A DNA stretch of 33,562 bases from NCBI GenBank assembly GCA_052274345.1, contig DAVZGP010000042.1:1-33562 (forward strand), in the 5' to 3' direction. The stretch comes from Clostridium_AD sp937920395 (lineage in GTDB: Bacteria; Bacillota; Clostridia; Clostridiales; Clostridiaceae). Shown one piece after another: positions 1-8,448 of this stretch (position 1 is the first letter of the stretch; the number at the start of each line of letters is the position of its first letter). The notes under the pieces were generated by a model. The model was not told the DNA's origin, made no database searches, and saw nothing but the letters and a program-made list of their open reading frames with translations. A program made the translations under genes and the position numbers.

Positions 1-81
1 AAGTATATCAAACCGTAGGTTAATTTACATTACGGTGCTTGTTCCATCGCTTACAATAGTTTTAATATTTATTCCAAAACA

Positions 82-110
82 TTGACTTTGTATCTATATG
101 ATGCTAAGGT
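82..110 (+). promoter_or_regulatory. Probable promoter of the NAD salvage operon
   Basis: A -35 box TTGACT (82-87) is followed after 17 bp by TAAGGT (105-110), preceded by TG as an extended -10 element. The palindrome at 109-124 overlaps the end of the -10 box and the expected start site, as a repressor site would. The -10 match is weak. Confidence 0.45.
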
Positions 111-124
111 TATAGTACTATAAC
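109..124. promoter_or_regulatory. Perfect 16-bp palindrome, candidate NrtR operator
   Basis: GTTATAGTACTATAAC is its own exact reverse complement. It lies about 65 bp before the first gene of the operon, which encodes a NrtR-like regulator. NrtR repressors are known to bind palindromes in front of NAD-metabolism genes and to respond to ADP-ribose. Its identity as this protein's own operator is inferred from position and symmetry. Confidence 0.6.
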
Positions 125-189
125 AATACAAAGTTAGTTTTATAGACATAGTCATAAAAATATAAACAATATAGAAAGGAAAAATGATT

Positions 190-1110
190 ATGAGAAATTT
201 AGATGAAAAAAATAAGGATGGATTAACTGAAAAGGAATTTTTGAGTAGTTATGTGCCAGGAAATTATGATAGACCTTCTAATACCGTGGATATGTTGCTT
301 TTCACGATAGACGATATACCTGTAGAGGGAAAAGATCCTGATAAAGCACTTAAAATGCTTTTGATAAGGAGAGGTAACCATCCATATATGGGGTGTTATG
401 CAATTCCTGGTGGGTTCGTGAATATTGATGAAGGATTAAGTACTGCTTGTTACAGGGAGTTAAAAGAAGAAACTAATATTGATAGTGTATATTTTGAGCA
501 GCTAAAAACTTTTGGTGATTTAGTAGATAGAGATCCAAGAATGAGAGTTATTTCGATAGCATACCTAGCACTTGCTGATAAAACAAATATTAAGGAAGTA
601 GCAGGGGATGATGCTAATTATGCACAATGGTTTACAGTGAAAAAAGATTTTATTTCATCGGACAATTCTTTAACAGAGAGAATCGATGTTTATAATCTAA
701 CACTTATTTCAGATGATGGTGAGGTTAAAATAGGCTATGTTGTTTCTGAAAGATTTGTTAAAAATGGAATTATATCTATTAAAGTGCCATCTTATGAGCC
801 GATGAAGTGGAGTAAAGATGAACTTGCTTTCGATCATATTGATGAGGTGTATTATGCATTAGATAGATTAAAAAACAAGATAGAATACACCCCAATAGCA
901 TTTTCATTACTTCCAAAATATTTTACGTTAAGAGAAGCTCAAAAAATATATGAAGTCATTCTTAATTTAGAAAAACCTTTATCAAGGGCTAATTTTAGGC
1001 GTAAAATCAAGAAGATGGTAGTAGTAACTAATAAAGAAAAAACAACTGCTGGAAGACCTGCAACCTGTTATAAGTTTAATGAAAACTGGGAGCATAATTT
1101 TTTAGATTAA
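190..1110 (+). CDS. nrtR: NrtR-type Nudix transcriptional regulator of NAD metabolism
   Basis: Likely a repressor of NAD salvage genes with a Nudix sensor domain and a DNA-binding winged helix. Residue numbers count from the ATG at 184. An almost complete Nudix box spans about residues 77-100: G77, E83, R91-E92, E95-E96, with the late Gly replaced by Asn98. In this family the domain binds ADP-ribose-like ligands, and hydrolysis may be weak or absent. The C-terminal part (about 235-305) ends with a GRPATCYKF motif that matches the NrtR winged-helix wing. At about 306 residues it is longer than typical NrtR proteins; extra sequence lies between the Nudix core and the helix domain. The ATG at 190 is preferred because the AAGGA site at 176-180 is 9 nt away, against 3 nt for the ATG at 184. 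It heads an operon with a nicotinamidase-like gene and pncB, which supports the role. A plain Nudix hydrolase is the alternative. Confidence 0.8.
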   Translation: MRNLDEKNKDGLTEKEFLSSYVPGNYDRPSNTVDMLLFTIDDIPVEGKDPDKALKMLLIRRGNHPYMGCYAIPGGFVNIDEGLSTACYRELKEETNIDSVYFEQLKTFGDLVDRDPRMRVISIAYLALADKTNIKEVAGDDANYAQWFTVKKDFISSDNSLTERIDVYNLTLISDDGEVKIGYVVSERFVKNGIISIKVPSYEPMKWSKDELAFDHIDEVYYALDRLKNKIEYTPIAFSLLPKYFTLREAQKIYEVILNLEKPLSRANFRRKIKKMVVVTNKEKTTAGRPATCYKFNENWEHNFLD

Positions 1111-1195
1111 TAGATTATATATAGTCTATGAACAAAGTAAGTTAAATAAGCATAAAATGCGCCTTATGAGATATAAAAGAGAGGAAATGATATAT

Positions 1196-1849
1196 ATGAT
1201 AAATCTACTAATAAATAAAATATTTGATATGCAAAATGAAATAAAGGGAAATGAAGTTAGTCTAAATGATCTTCCAAAAGAAAAAACAGCTTTGATAGTT
1301 ATGGACATGGTAAATGGGTTTGTTAATACAGGAATAATGTCTTCACCAAGAGTTAAAACTATTATAGATAATATTGTAGCTATCAATGAGCGTACATACG
1401 GATATAAAAAAGTATTCTTTTTGGAGCAACATGATGAAAATTCTACTGAGTTTAAAATATATGGAAGACATTGTTTAAAAAACAGTACCGAGGCCGAACT
1501 TATCTCTTCATTAAACTGTGGAGCTACTCTACATAGTAATACTACAAAAATACATAAAAATAGTACTAATGGTTTTCATGCACCAGAATTTAAAACATGG
1601 CTAACAGAAAATGAAACACAAATTGAAAATTATATTATAGAAGGTTGTTCAACGGACATATGTGTTAAACATTTTGCAGAAACATTAAAAACATATTTCA
1701 ACGAAAAAAATATTGATAGAAGAATTATTGTGCCAATAGATTCAGTAGAGACTTTTGACACTGGAACTCATGATGGTGATTTAATGAAAGTTATATCTCT
1801 TTGGGAAATGAAATCTAATGGTATAGAGGTAGTTGATACTATAAAATAG
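1196..1849 (+). CDS. pncA: Nicotinamidase-like isochorismatase-family hydrolase
   Basis: Probably deamidates nicotinamide to nicotinate, which feeds the phosphoribosyltransferase encoded next. The cysteine-hydrolase triad is visible: Asp37 in VMDMVNGF, Lys121 in KIHKNSTNGF and Cys156 in EGCSTDICV. Its 217 residues fit the family. Start chosen at 1196 because AGGA at 1182-1185 lies 10 nt upstream; in-frame ATGs at 1157 and 1187 are possible but badly placed for the ribosome site. It sits 85 bp after the NrtR-type gene and 41 bp before pncB, so one transcript is likely. The isochorismatase fold also covers other amidases; the nicotinamidase assignment rests on the fold plus the NAD-salvage context. 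Confidence 0.75.
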   Translation: MINLLINKIFDMQNEIKGNEVSLNDLPKEKTALIVMDMVNGFVNTGIMSSPRVKTIIDNIVAINERTYGYKKVFFLEQHDENSTEFKIYGRHCLKNSTEAELISSLNCGATLHSNTTKIHKNSTNGFHAPEFKTWLTENETQIENYIIEGCSTDICVKHFAETLKTYFNEKNIDRRIIVPIDSVETFDTGTHDGDLMKVISLWEMKSNGIEVVDTIK

Positions 1850-1890
1850 ACAGATTATTAGTACTACTTTAGTATTAAGCGAGGAGAGAT

Positions 1891-3378
1891 ATGAAAATGA
1901 GCAATGAATTCAATATTAAAGAGCAGCGAAATCTTTCAATGTTAATGGATTTTTATGAATTAACAATGTCAAATGGATATTTTGTAAATGGTGTCACTGA
2001 TACAATTGTGTATTTTGATATGTTTTATAGAAAGAACCCAGATGGAGCAGGATTTTCAATAACGGCGGGTCTTGAACAACTTGTACTGTTTGTTAAGAAT
2101 TTAAAATTCACAAGAAATGATATAGATTTTTTAAGAAGCAAGGGCGTTTTGTCAGAACAGTTTTTATCGTATTTACTAACATTTAAATTCTCAGGAGACA
2201 TATATGCAATTCCAGAGGGCACTGTAGTATTTCCAAATGAAGCAATAGTAACAATTAAAGCAAAGGTAATTGAGGCTCAACTTATAGAGACTATGTTGCT
2301 TTTAACAATTAATCATCAAAGCTTAATAGCTACAAAAGCTAACAGAATAGTAAGAGCCGCAAAGGGAAGACCAATACTTGAACTTGGAGCAAGAAGAACC
2401 CATGGTGCTGATGCAGCTATAATGGGAGCAAGAGCAGCATATATTGGAGGAGTAAGTGGAACAGCTACAACTATTGCAGAGCAAATGTATGGAGTTCCTG
2501 CTACTGGAACAATGGCACATTCACGGGTACAATTTTTTGGAGACGAATATAAAGCTTTTGAAACATATGCAAGAACTTACCCAGATACATGTACATTACT
2601 TGTTGATACATACAACGTTATAACATGTGGTATACCAAATGCTATTAAGGTATCCAAAGATGTTCTAGAGCCAATTGGAAAAAGGTTAAAGGCAATTAGA
2701 CTTGATAGTGGAGATCTTGCTTATCTTTCGAAAAAAGTAAGAATTATGCTAGACGAGGCAGGGTTAATAGATTGCAAAATAGTGGCTTCTAATAGTTTAG
2801 ATGAGTTCATTATAACTGAATTATTAAATCAAAATGCTAAAATAGACATATTTGGTGTTGGCGAAAGGTTAGTAACAGCAAAATCAGAACCAGTATTTGG
2901 TGGTGTATATAAACTGGTGGCGGTGGAAGAAGAGGGAGTAGTTGTTCCAAGAATTAAATTGAGCGAAAATGAAGAAAAGATCATTAATCCAGGATATAAA
3001 ATGTGCTGGAGATTATATGATAAAAATACGCACAAGGCAATTGCTGATGTTATTACATTGGCAGGTGATGTTATAAATGAAACAGCCCCATATAGAATTT
3101 TTGATCCAGTTCTTACTTGGAAGAAGAAAAAGATTACTAATTTTTATGCTAAAAAACTTCAAGTGCCAATATTTATTAATGGAGAGTGTATATACACATT
3201 ACCAACGATAGAAGAAATTAGAGCTTATTGTAAAAAGCAAGTAGATAGCATATGGGATGAAGTTAAGAGGTTTTCTAATCCTCACAAGTATTTTGTTGAT
3301 TTATCTCACGAACTTTGGATTGTTAAGCAAGAGTTAATTAAAAAATATAGAAATCTTGAAGAAAAAAATGAAAAATAA
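1891..3378 (+). CDS. pncB: Nicotinate phosphoribosyltransferase
   Basis: Converts nicotinate and PRPP to nicotinate mononucleotide in the cytoplasm, with ATP hydrolysis (Preiss-Handler route). The 495 residues match the long Gram-positive form of about 485 residues. Seen are the N-terminal LMDFYELTMSNGYF motif, ELGARRTHGADAA, the HSRVQFFGDE loop, the phosphoribosyl-binding RLDSGDLAYL stretch and the later FGVGERL and SEPVFGGVYKL segments. GAGGAG at 1881-1886 precedes two possible ATG codons, 1891 (gap 4) and 1897 (gap 10); 1891 is given. It follows the nicotinamidase-like gene, so the pair turns nicotinamide into NaMN, and the NrtR-like protein is the probable regulator. Confidence 0.92.
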   Translation: MKMSNEFNIKEQRNLSMLMDFYELTMSNGYFVNGVTDTIVYFDMFYRKNPDGAGFSITAGLEQLVLFVKNLKFTRNDIDFLRSKGVLSEQFLSYLLTFKFSGDIYAIPEGTVVFPNEAIVTIKAKVIEAQLIETMLLLTINHQSLIATKANRIVRAAKGRPILELGARRTHGADAAIMGARAAYIGGVSGTATTIAEQMYGVPATGTMAHSRVQFFGDEYKAFETYARTYPDTCTLLVDTYNVITCGIPNAIKVSKDVLEPIGKRLKAIRLDSGDLAYLSKKVRIMLDEAGLIDCKIVASNSLDEFIITELLNQNAKIDIFGVGERLVTAKSEPVFGGVYKLVAVEEEGVVVPRIKLSENEEKIINPGYKMCWRLYDKNTHKAIADVITLAGDVINETAPYRIFDPVLTWKKKKITNFYAKKLQVPIFINGECIYTLPTIEEIRAYCKKQVDSIWDEVKRFSNPHKYFVDLSHELWIVKQELIKKYRNLEEKNEK

Positions 3379-3407
3379 ATTAGGTTTAATTAGGGAGGTA
3401 AATTATT

Positions 3408-3815
3408 ATGAAAACAAGGGGAATACACAAAGTAGTAACAGGAACAAATCCTAATGATTATACCAAAGGCTTCCCATGGCATCCACACAGGGGAATAGAA
3501 ACAGTTACTTATCTTATAAGTTGAGATATTGAGCATATAGATAGTTTAGGTAATAAGGGAAGTATATTAGATGGATGTTGTCAATGGATGACAGCAGGTG
3601 GTGGTATACTTCATCAGGAAATGCCAAAATCATCAAATAGAATGCTTGGGGTTCAACTTTGGCTTAATCTACCACAAAAAAATAAAATGATAAGCCCAAA
3701 GTATCGAGATATTAGAGCAGATATGGTACCTAAGCTAGACACAACATTGTTTATATATATTTCTCTAGTTACTCGTTATTCTTCTGGCTGTATTATAATT
3801 AGGCATATATTTTAA
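3408..3815 (+). pseudogene. Decayed pirin-family gene (internal deletion, nonsense codon, 3' truncation)
   Basis: Reading from the ATG at 3408, behind an intact AGGGAGG site, gives MKTRGIHKVVTG, then TNPNDYTKGFPWHPHRGIE, the metal-site region of pirins. About 30 residues usually found between these segments are missing. An in-frame TGA at 3522-3524 (residue 39) replaces what is normally a Gly after the LIS motif. The same frame continues as good pirin sequence (DSLGNKGS, QWMTAGGGILHQEMP, LWLNLPQK) up to about 3740. Homology then stops and the frame runs out at 3815 inside the 3' end of the opposing NlpC gene. More than half of a normal pirin of about 280 residues is gone. The gene lies 29 bp after pncB and was probably the last gene of that operon. 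A residual product from 3588 is unlikely to fold. Confidence 0.85.
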
Positions 3816-4262
3816 ATCTAAAATTTTAATTGATGACCCAGTTTTGGGTGAATGTATAAACTTTCCATCTCCAACATAAATACCAACATGAGATATAGGT
3901 TTTCCAAAAAAAACTAAATCTCCTGTCTTAAGGGAAGATTTTTTAACGACATTTCCTTTTAATGTTTGTGATGATGCAATGCGTGGTAGAGTTACTTTAA
4001 AATTCCTATACACATACATAGTAAAACCAGAACAATCAAAACCAGCCGTGGTAATTCCACCATATTTATATGGTATGCCAATGAATTTTTTTGCATAGTT
4101 TACGATATTAGTCCCTGTAAGCTTGTTTTTACTTGCTGCTGATTGAGTGATTTTTGTTGTGTATATAAGTACCTTAGCCTGTGCAGGCGTACTTGTAATA
4201 CTTATTGAGCTTGCAAGTAGTAAAGCAAGAGCAAATGATGTAATATTTTTAACTTTCTTCAT
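3765..4262 (-). CDS. Secreted NlpC/P60 cell-wall endopeptidase
   Basis: Predicted exported cysteine peptidase that cuts gamma-D-glutamyl-diaminopimelate-type bonds in peptidoglycan stems. A signal peptide covers residues 1-29, with a hydrophobic core of Ala/Leu/Ser and an AQA cleavage motif. The NlpC/P60 domain follows at about 50-160. Its triad is visible: Cys77 in GFDCSGF, His125 in ISHVGIY and His137 in KFIHSP. At 165 residues it is a minimal single-domain form without SH3 or LysM anchoring repeats. A strong GAGGAGG site precedes the ATG. Its 3' end overlaps the decayed pirin gene. It is divergent from the ATPase-TOPRIM pair and looks like a single-gene unit. Confidence 0.88.
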   Translation of the reverse strand: MKKVKNITSFALALLLASSISITSTPAQAKVLIYTTKITQSAASKNKLTGTNIVNYAKKFIGIPYKYGGITTAGFDCSGFTMYVYRNFKVTLPRIASSQTLKGNVVKKSSLKTGDLVFFGKPISHVGIYVGDGKFIHSPKTGSSIKILDLKYMPNYNTARRITSN

Positions 4263-4497
4263 TATGGCCTCCTCTGTAAACGTGATCTGTAATATATTCT
4301 GTATAAATACATAATATCCTTTAATAAAACATAAACTTTTTTTATTATACTAATTAAGGGTATAATGAATAATAATATTTGAAGGTGATATAATATAATT
4401 AAATACATATAAAGATACAATTTGTATCAATTATGTGAAAACTATTAGTATTTTATTGTGGCAAGCATATGATTTAAAGAATATAGGAGTTGGGTTT

Positions 4498-5880
4498 ATG
4501 ACAAAAACAATTATAAGAATACAAAGTATTGAAATCGAAGGTTTTAAAAACATTCAAAAGGGAATTATTGAGTTGTCTGCTTATAGACAAAAAAAATATT
4601 ATAGTGGTAAATCAGATATAATTGGAATTTATGGACAAAATGGTTCAGGTAAAACAACTATAGTAGAAGCTTTTAAGTTATTTAAAACAATAGCAAGCGG
4701 TGAAAAATTGCCGGATGATATTAAAAATTATATAAATGAATTAGAAGATGTAGCTACTTTGAAATTTGCTTTTTACATTGAAATGAAAGAACAAAAGTTA
4801 TTAGTATATTACCAGATGTCGTTAAGACGAAAAGATGGGGGAGCTGAGTTGTATAATGAAAAGCTAAGCTATTCTCAAATAAATGAAGATAATAAAAAAA
4901 GAAAAATTGATATAATTGAATATCTTATAGATTTAAAGGATACATATATATTGCCCAAAGCTCGTTATAGTGAGTTAATAAGAAATAATAAAGAAAATGA
5001 ATTTAATCTTGAAGTTAGTAAAAGATTATCAATTAAAGAAAAAACCTCTTTTATTTTTAATGATAGTTTAGAAGAAATTTTTAAAAGTAATTCTATGTGT
5101 CCTGATTATTTTAATATTATTAATGTCATTAAGCATTTTGCTAGAGTAAATTTGTTTGTAATAACAAATGAGCATTCAGCGACTATAAGCCTTAATTATA
5201 TGCCATTAAGTTTTAGAATGGAGGATCATGAGGGCGTAACTAGTGGAGATATTGCAATTAACTTATTAGGTACATCCAATATAGATAAAAAGAGGTATAA
5301 TATAGCTACAAAAATTATAAAACAACTGAATGTGGTGTTAGGTACTATTATCCCTAACTTACAATTAGAGATTAATAATTTAGGAAATGAGTTATATAAG
5401 AATGAGAAAGAAGTAATAAGAATACAATTGCTTTCTATTAAAAAAGATATAAAGATTCCTTTGAAATATGAATCTGAGGGCATAAAAAAGATAATTTCTA
5501 TTTTAAGTACATTAATATCAATGTATAATAACCCATCAATTTGTTTAATTGTTGATGAACTTGATGCTGGTATATTTGAGTATTTGTTAGGTGAATTATT
5601 AAAAATAATAGAGCAAGAAGGAAAAGGGCAATTTATATTTACGTCACATAACTTACGACCACTTGAAATGTTAGAAAAAGAATCATTGGTGTTTAGTACA
5701 ACGAATCCTCAAAATAGATTTATAAGAATAACTAATATAAAAAGTAATAATAATCTTCGAAATGTATATCTTCGTGGTGTTGATTTGGGTGGGCTTAATG
5801 AGTGTGTATATGAAGAAACTAATAGTTTTGAAATTGCACATGCCTTTAGAAAAGCTGGTGATATTCTTTATGAAGAGTAA
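4498..5880 (+). CDS. AAA (OLD/RecF-like) ATPase of a two-gene defence-type module
   Basis: An SMC/ABC-like ATPase of 460 residues. Walker A GQNGSGKTT is at 46-54, after the N-terminal signature of RecF/OLD proteins (IEIEGFKNI). Walker B LIVDELDAG has its Asp-Glu at 353-354, and the TSHN switch motif is at 382-385. Start chosen at 4498 because AGGAG (4485-4489) lies 8 nt upstream; a GTG at 4435 opens the same frame without a ribosome site. The stop overlaps the next start by 11 nt, so the two proteins are translationally coupled. A stand-alone OLD-like ATPase with a separate TOPRIM-like partner is the architecture of PARIS (AriA/AriB) and resembles lactococcal AbiL; AbiL-like is my best match from memory, based on the C-terminal NNNLRNVYLRG...EETNSFEIAHAFRKAG segments. 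The ATPase call is firm; the system name is inferred. Confidence 0.8.
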   Translation: MTKTIIRIQSIEIEGFKNIQKGIIELSAYRQKKYYSGKSDIIGIYGQNGSGKTTIVEAFKLFKTIASGEKLPDDIKNYINELEDVATLKFAFYIEMKEQKLLVYYQMSLRRKDGGAELYNEKLSYSQINEDNKKRKIDIIEYLIDLKDTYILPKARYSELIRNNKENEFNLEVSKRLSIKEKTSFIFNDSLEEIFKSNSMCPDYFNIINVIKHFARVNLFVITNEHSATISLNYMPLSFRMEDHEGVTSGDIAINLLGTSNIDKKRYNIATKIIKQLNVVLGTIIPNLQLEINNLGNELYKNEKEVIRIQLLSIKKDIKIPLKYESEGIKKIISILSTLISMYNNPSICLIVDELDAGIFEYLLGELLKIIEQEGKGQFIFTSHNLRPLEMLEKESLVFSTTNPQNRFIRITNIKSNNNLRNVYLRGVDLGGLNECVYEETNSFEIAHAFRKAGDILYEE

Positions 5881-6562
5881 AAAAATAGTTTTATTTATAG
5901 TTGAAGGAATAACTGACAGAAATTCATTTGCATTGATTTTATCCAAAATAATTGAGAGAAACAAAATAGTGAGGTTCAAAGTTATTAATGGTGATGTAAC
6001 AACTCAAAATGGAGTTAATGCAAGTAATATTTATACGAAAATCACGCATTATATAAAAGAGTTTATAACTAGTGACATGTATAAGAAAAGTGATATTTTC
6101 AGTGTAATTCATTTAGTAGATACGGATGGTGCATTTATTAATGATGAGCAAATACTGCAAAAGAATACGGATAGCATTGAATATAATACGCAAAATATAT
6201 ATGCGAGAAATGTAGATAATATAAAAAAACGTAATAAACAAAAATCACAAATTCTCAGTAAATTAGCAGCCACCAATATAGTATATGCGAATTTAAATTA
6301 TCGGGTATATTTCTTTTCTTCTAATTTGGAACATGTAATTCATAATAGGCAAAGTGTTAACGCGGTTGAAAAACGTGAGTATGCTGAGAAATTTGAAGAT
6401 AGATTTATCGCTAGCCCTATTAGTTTTATCGAATTTATGAATAATCCAGAGTTTATAATTAATGGTGAATATAAAGATACTTGGGAGTTTATAAAAAAAG
6501 ATACAAATTCTTTAAAACGATTTAGTAATTTCAATTTATACCTTAACACAATAAAAACTTAG
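5870..6562 (+). CDS. TOPRIM-like partner protein of the ATPase (candidate effector)
   Basis: A 230-residue protein starting at the ATG at 5870, inside the last codons of the ATPase gene. The N-terminus shows TOPRIM-type features: a hydrophobic strand then Glu12 in FIVEGITDRNSF, and a second strand ending in the acidic pair Asp84/Asp86 in HLVDTDGAF. These would coordinate Mg2+ in a nuclease. The rest is rich in Lys, Asn and aromatic residues and matches nothing I can name. In PARIS and related systems the ATPase senses a phage trigger and releases or activates a TOPRIM nuclease; by analogy this may be the toxic effector. The longer frame starting at 5762 runs inside the ATPase gene and has no ribosome site. 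Function inferred from fold motifs and coupling. Confidence 0.65.
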   Translation: MKSKKIVLFIVEGITDRNSFALILSKIIERNKIVRFKVINGDVTTQNGVNASNIYTKITHYIKEFITSDMYKKSDIFSVIHLVDTDGAFINDEQILQKNTDSIEYNTQNIYARNVDNIKKRNKQKSQILSKLAATNIVYANLNYRVYFFSSNLEHVIHNRQSVNAVEKREYAEKFEDRFIASPISFIEFMNNPEFIINGEYKDTWEFIKKDTNSLKRFSNFNLYLNTIKT

Positions 6563-6628
6563 TAGCTACTCAAAATATCGCAAGAGCTAAATTCATCAAT
6601 GTTTTATATGCCATTTTTATGAACTACA

Positions 6629-6668
6629 AAAATAAAGTAGACTACCAAAAGGTTGTCTACTTTATTTT
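6629..6668. terminator. Bidirectional rho-independent terminator
   Basis: A 14-bp perfect stem (6629-6642 with 6655-6668) encloses a loop that can pair further through ACC/GGT. A-rich and T-rich flanks give U tracts on both strands. It separates the convergent TOPRIM-like gene and the amino-acid permease gene. Confidence 0.85.
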
Positions 6669-6681
6669 AAAACTTTGATAT

Positions 6682-8061
6682 TTATTTTTCATTTTGAAGT
6701 AAACTGTGATGTCTACTATACAAGAAGTAAATTACTATTCCAATTAATAACCAAATTACAAACCTAATCCATGTTACTAGTGGTAAGGCTGACATTAAAT
6801 AAATACAAGCAGCCGCAGAAATGATAGGTAGAACGGGTACCCATGGACACCTGAATTTTCTTTCAATATTAGGCATAGTTTTCCTAAGTACTATAACTCC
6901 AATAGATACTAAAACAAATGCAAATAATGTACCTATATTGCATAATTTTATTATTTCATCTAATGGTAAAAATCCAGCCATTATACCAGCAATACTACCT
7001 GTTATTATTGTACAAAGGGTAGGAGTTTTGTGAACTGGGTGTACCTTTGAAAAAATCTTTGGAAGTAACCCGTCTCTTGACATAACCATAAATACTCTAA
7101 TTTGTCCATAAAGCATTACAAGTAGTGTTGAAATCATACCGATAACTGCACCAGTTCCAACAAGCGCTGCTCCCCAGTTTATACCGAATCTTGCAAGAGC
7201 TCCTGGAACAGCATTGTTCTCGATTATTTCTTTATACGGAACCATACCTGTTATAACAAGTGCAACTGTAATGTAAAGTACAATGACTACTCCCAGGCAA
7301 ATAGCAAGTCCACGAGGTACATCTCTCTTTGGGTTTATAGTTTCTTCAGCAGCAGTTGAAACTGCATCAAAACCAATATACGCGAAGAATATAATTGAAG
7401 CACCTGCCATAACACCACTCCATCCAAATGGAGCAAAGGGTTTATAGTTAGCTACATTAATATGGAATACTCCAAGGATTACAAATAAAATAATTACTCC
7501 AACTTTTATCATGACGATTTTATTGTTCAATTTCGCGCTTTCTTTTATTCCTATAAATAATACCCACGTTACAAACATAGTTATAAGAACTGCAGGTAAG
7601 TCAATAAAGCCACCAGCTGATGGAGTTTTAATTATTGCGGTAGGCAAGTTTATGCCTGCGGAACTTAATAAACCCACAAAGGTTCCTGACCATCCAGACG
7701 CAACGGCGGCGGAGGATACTAAATATTCAAGCATTAAGTCCCATCCTATAATCCAGGCTATTAATTCTCCAAAGGCAACATAAGAGTATGCATAAGTACT
7801 TCCCGCAACTGGAAACATTGTAGCAAGTTCAGAATAAGTAAGAGCACAAAGTGCACTTATTACTGCAGCTACTATAAATGACAAAACAACTGCAGGTCCT
7901 GCTAAATGAGCACCGACACCTGTTGATACAAAAATACCGGTACCTACAACGGCACCTATCCCAAGCGCTGCAAGGTCTTTTGATGTAAGATTCTTCTTTA
8001 AATCAGATTTTTCGGCAGAATGTAACATTTGTTCTAGAGTTTTCTTTTTCCAAATATCCAT
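6682..8061 (-). CDS. APC-superfamily amino acid permease (CAT/YfnA-like)
   Basis: Integral membrane amino-acid transporter of 459 residues with about 12 hydrophobic segments. The first-helix substrate motif GIGAVVGTGIFVSTG at about residues 34-48 and the conserved FFAYIGFDAVSTAAEE segment at about 224-240 are typical of the cationic-amino-acid/YfnA branch of APC transporters. An AAAGGAG site precedes the ATG. It is a single gene ending in the shared terminator at 6629-6668. The substrate cannot be fixed from sequence; basic or small neutral amino acids are usual for this branch. Confidence 0.85.
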   Translation of the reverse strand: MDIWKKKTLEQMLHSAEKSDLKKNLTSKDLAALGIGAVVGTGIFVSTGVGAHLAGPAVVLSFIVAAVISALCALTYSELATMFPVAGSTYAYSYVAFGELIAWIIGWDLMLEYLVSSAAVASGWSGTFVGLLSSAGINLPTAIIKTPSAGGFIDLPAVLITMFVTWVLFIGIKESAKLNNKIVMIKVGVIILFVILGVFHINVANYKPFAPFGWSGVMAGASIIFFAYIGFDAVSTAAEETINPKRDVPRGLAICLGVVIVLYITVALVITGMVPYKEIIENNAVPGALARFGINWGAALVGTGAVIGMISTLLVMLYGQIRVFMVMSRDGLLPKIFSKVHPVHKTPTLCTIITGSIAGIMAGFLPLDEIIKLCNIGTLFAFVLVSIGVIVLRKTMPNIERKFRCPWVPVLPIISAAACIYLMSALPLVTWIRFVIWLLIGIVIYFLYSRHHSLLQNEK

Positions 8062-8448
8062 AATCTTTTTTCTCCTTTTATTAAATTTTAATTTTATTTA
8101 AATCACTTTATTTACATAAGATATGTGTTCTATTTATTAATGGTGATGTCTCCTTATTTAATTTGTTTGTATTTTTAACTATATAAAAAATAAATAGGAT
8201 GCTAAATGTGAATAAAAAATATTAATAAGAATCATTATATAGAAAATTTGGAGAATTGAAAAGAAGTTAATTTACCTTGTTAGGCTCATTGGTGTGAGGA
8301 AATATCAAATACGATAACATAGTGCTATTTTCTATGATTTAATAGGTAGTATAAATATTGACAAGATAATTTAATTATAATAGACTTAATTTGTAAAAAA
8401 CTGTATAGTTATTTTTAAGCTAAATTTATTATTAAGGGAGATATGAAT
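8062..8448. promoter_or_regulatory. Divergent intergenic region with a candidate promoter for the esterase gene
   Basis: This 387-bp AT-rich gap lies between the divergent permease and alpha/beta-hydrolase genes. On the + strand TTGACA (8358-8363) is followed after 17 bp by TAGACT (8381-8386), beside an overlapping TATAAT at 8376-8381. The exact -10 is unclear. I see no convincing minus-strand promoter, RNA motif or remnant gene in the rest. Confidence 0.4.

Noticed and set aside
1111..1128. Imperfect palindrome TAGATTATATATAGTCTA after the NrtR-type gene
   Set aside because: AT-rich, with one mismatched pair, and no promoter elements; probably chance, and unlike the 109-124 palindrome.
1126..1386. 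Minus-strand 86-codon frame opposite the nicotinamidase gene
   Set aside because: Shadow of the coding strand: hydrophobic low-complexity translation and no start signals. The same holds for other antisense frames in pncB, the permeases and the kinases.
3588..3815. A separate 75-codon gene
   Set aside because: It is the continuation of the pirin frame after the internal TGA and runs into the opposing NlpC gene.
4435..4497. GTG-started extension of the ATPase
   Set aside because: No ribosome site; the ATG at 4498 has AGGAG 8 nt upstream, and the family N-terminus begins there.
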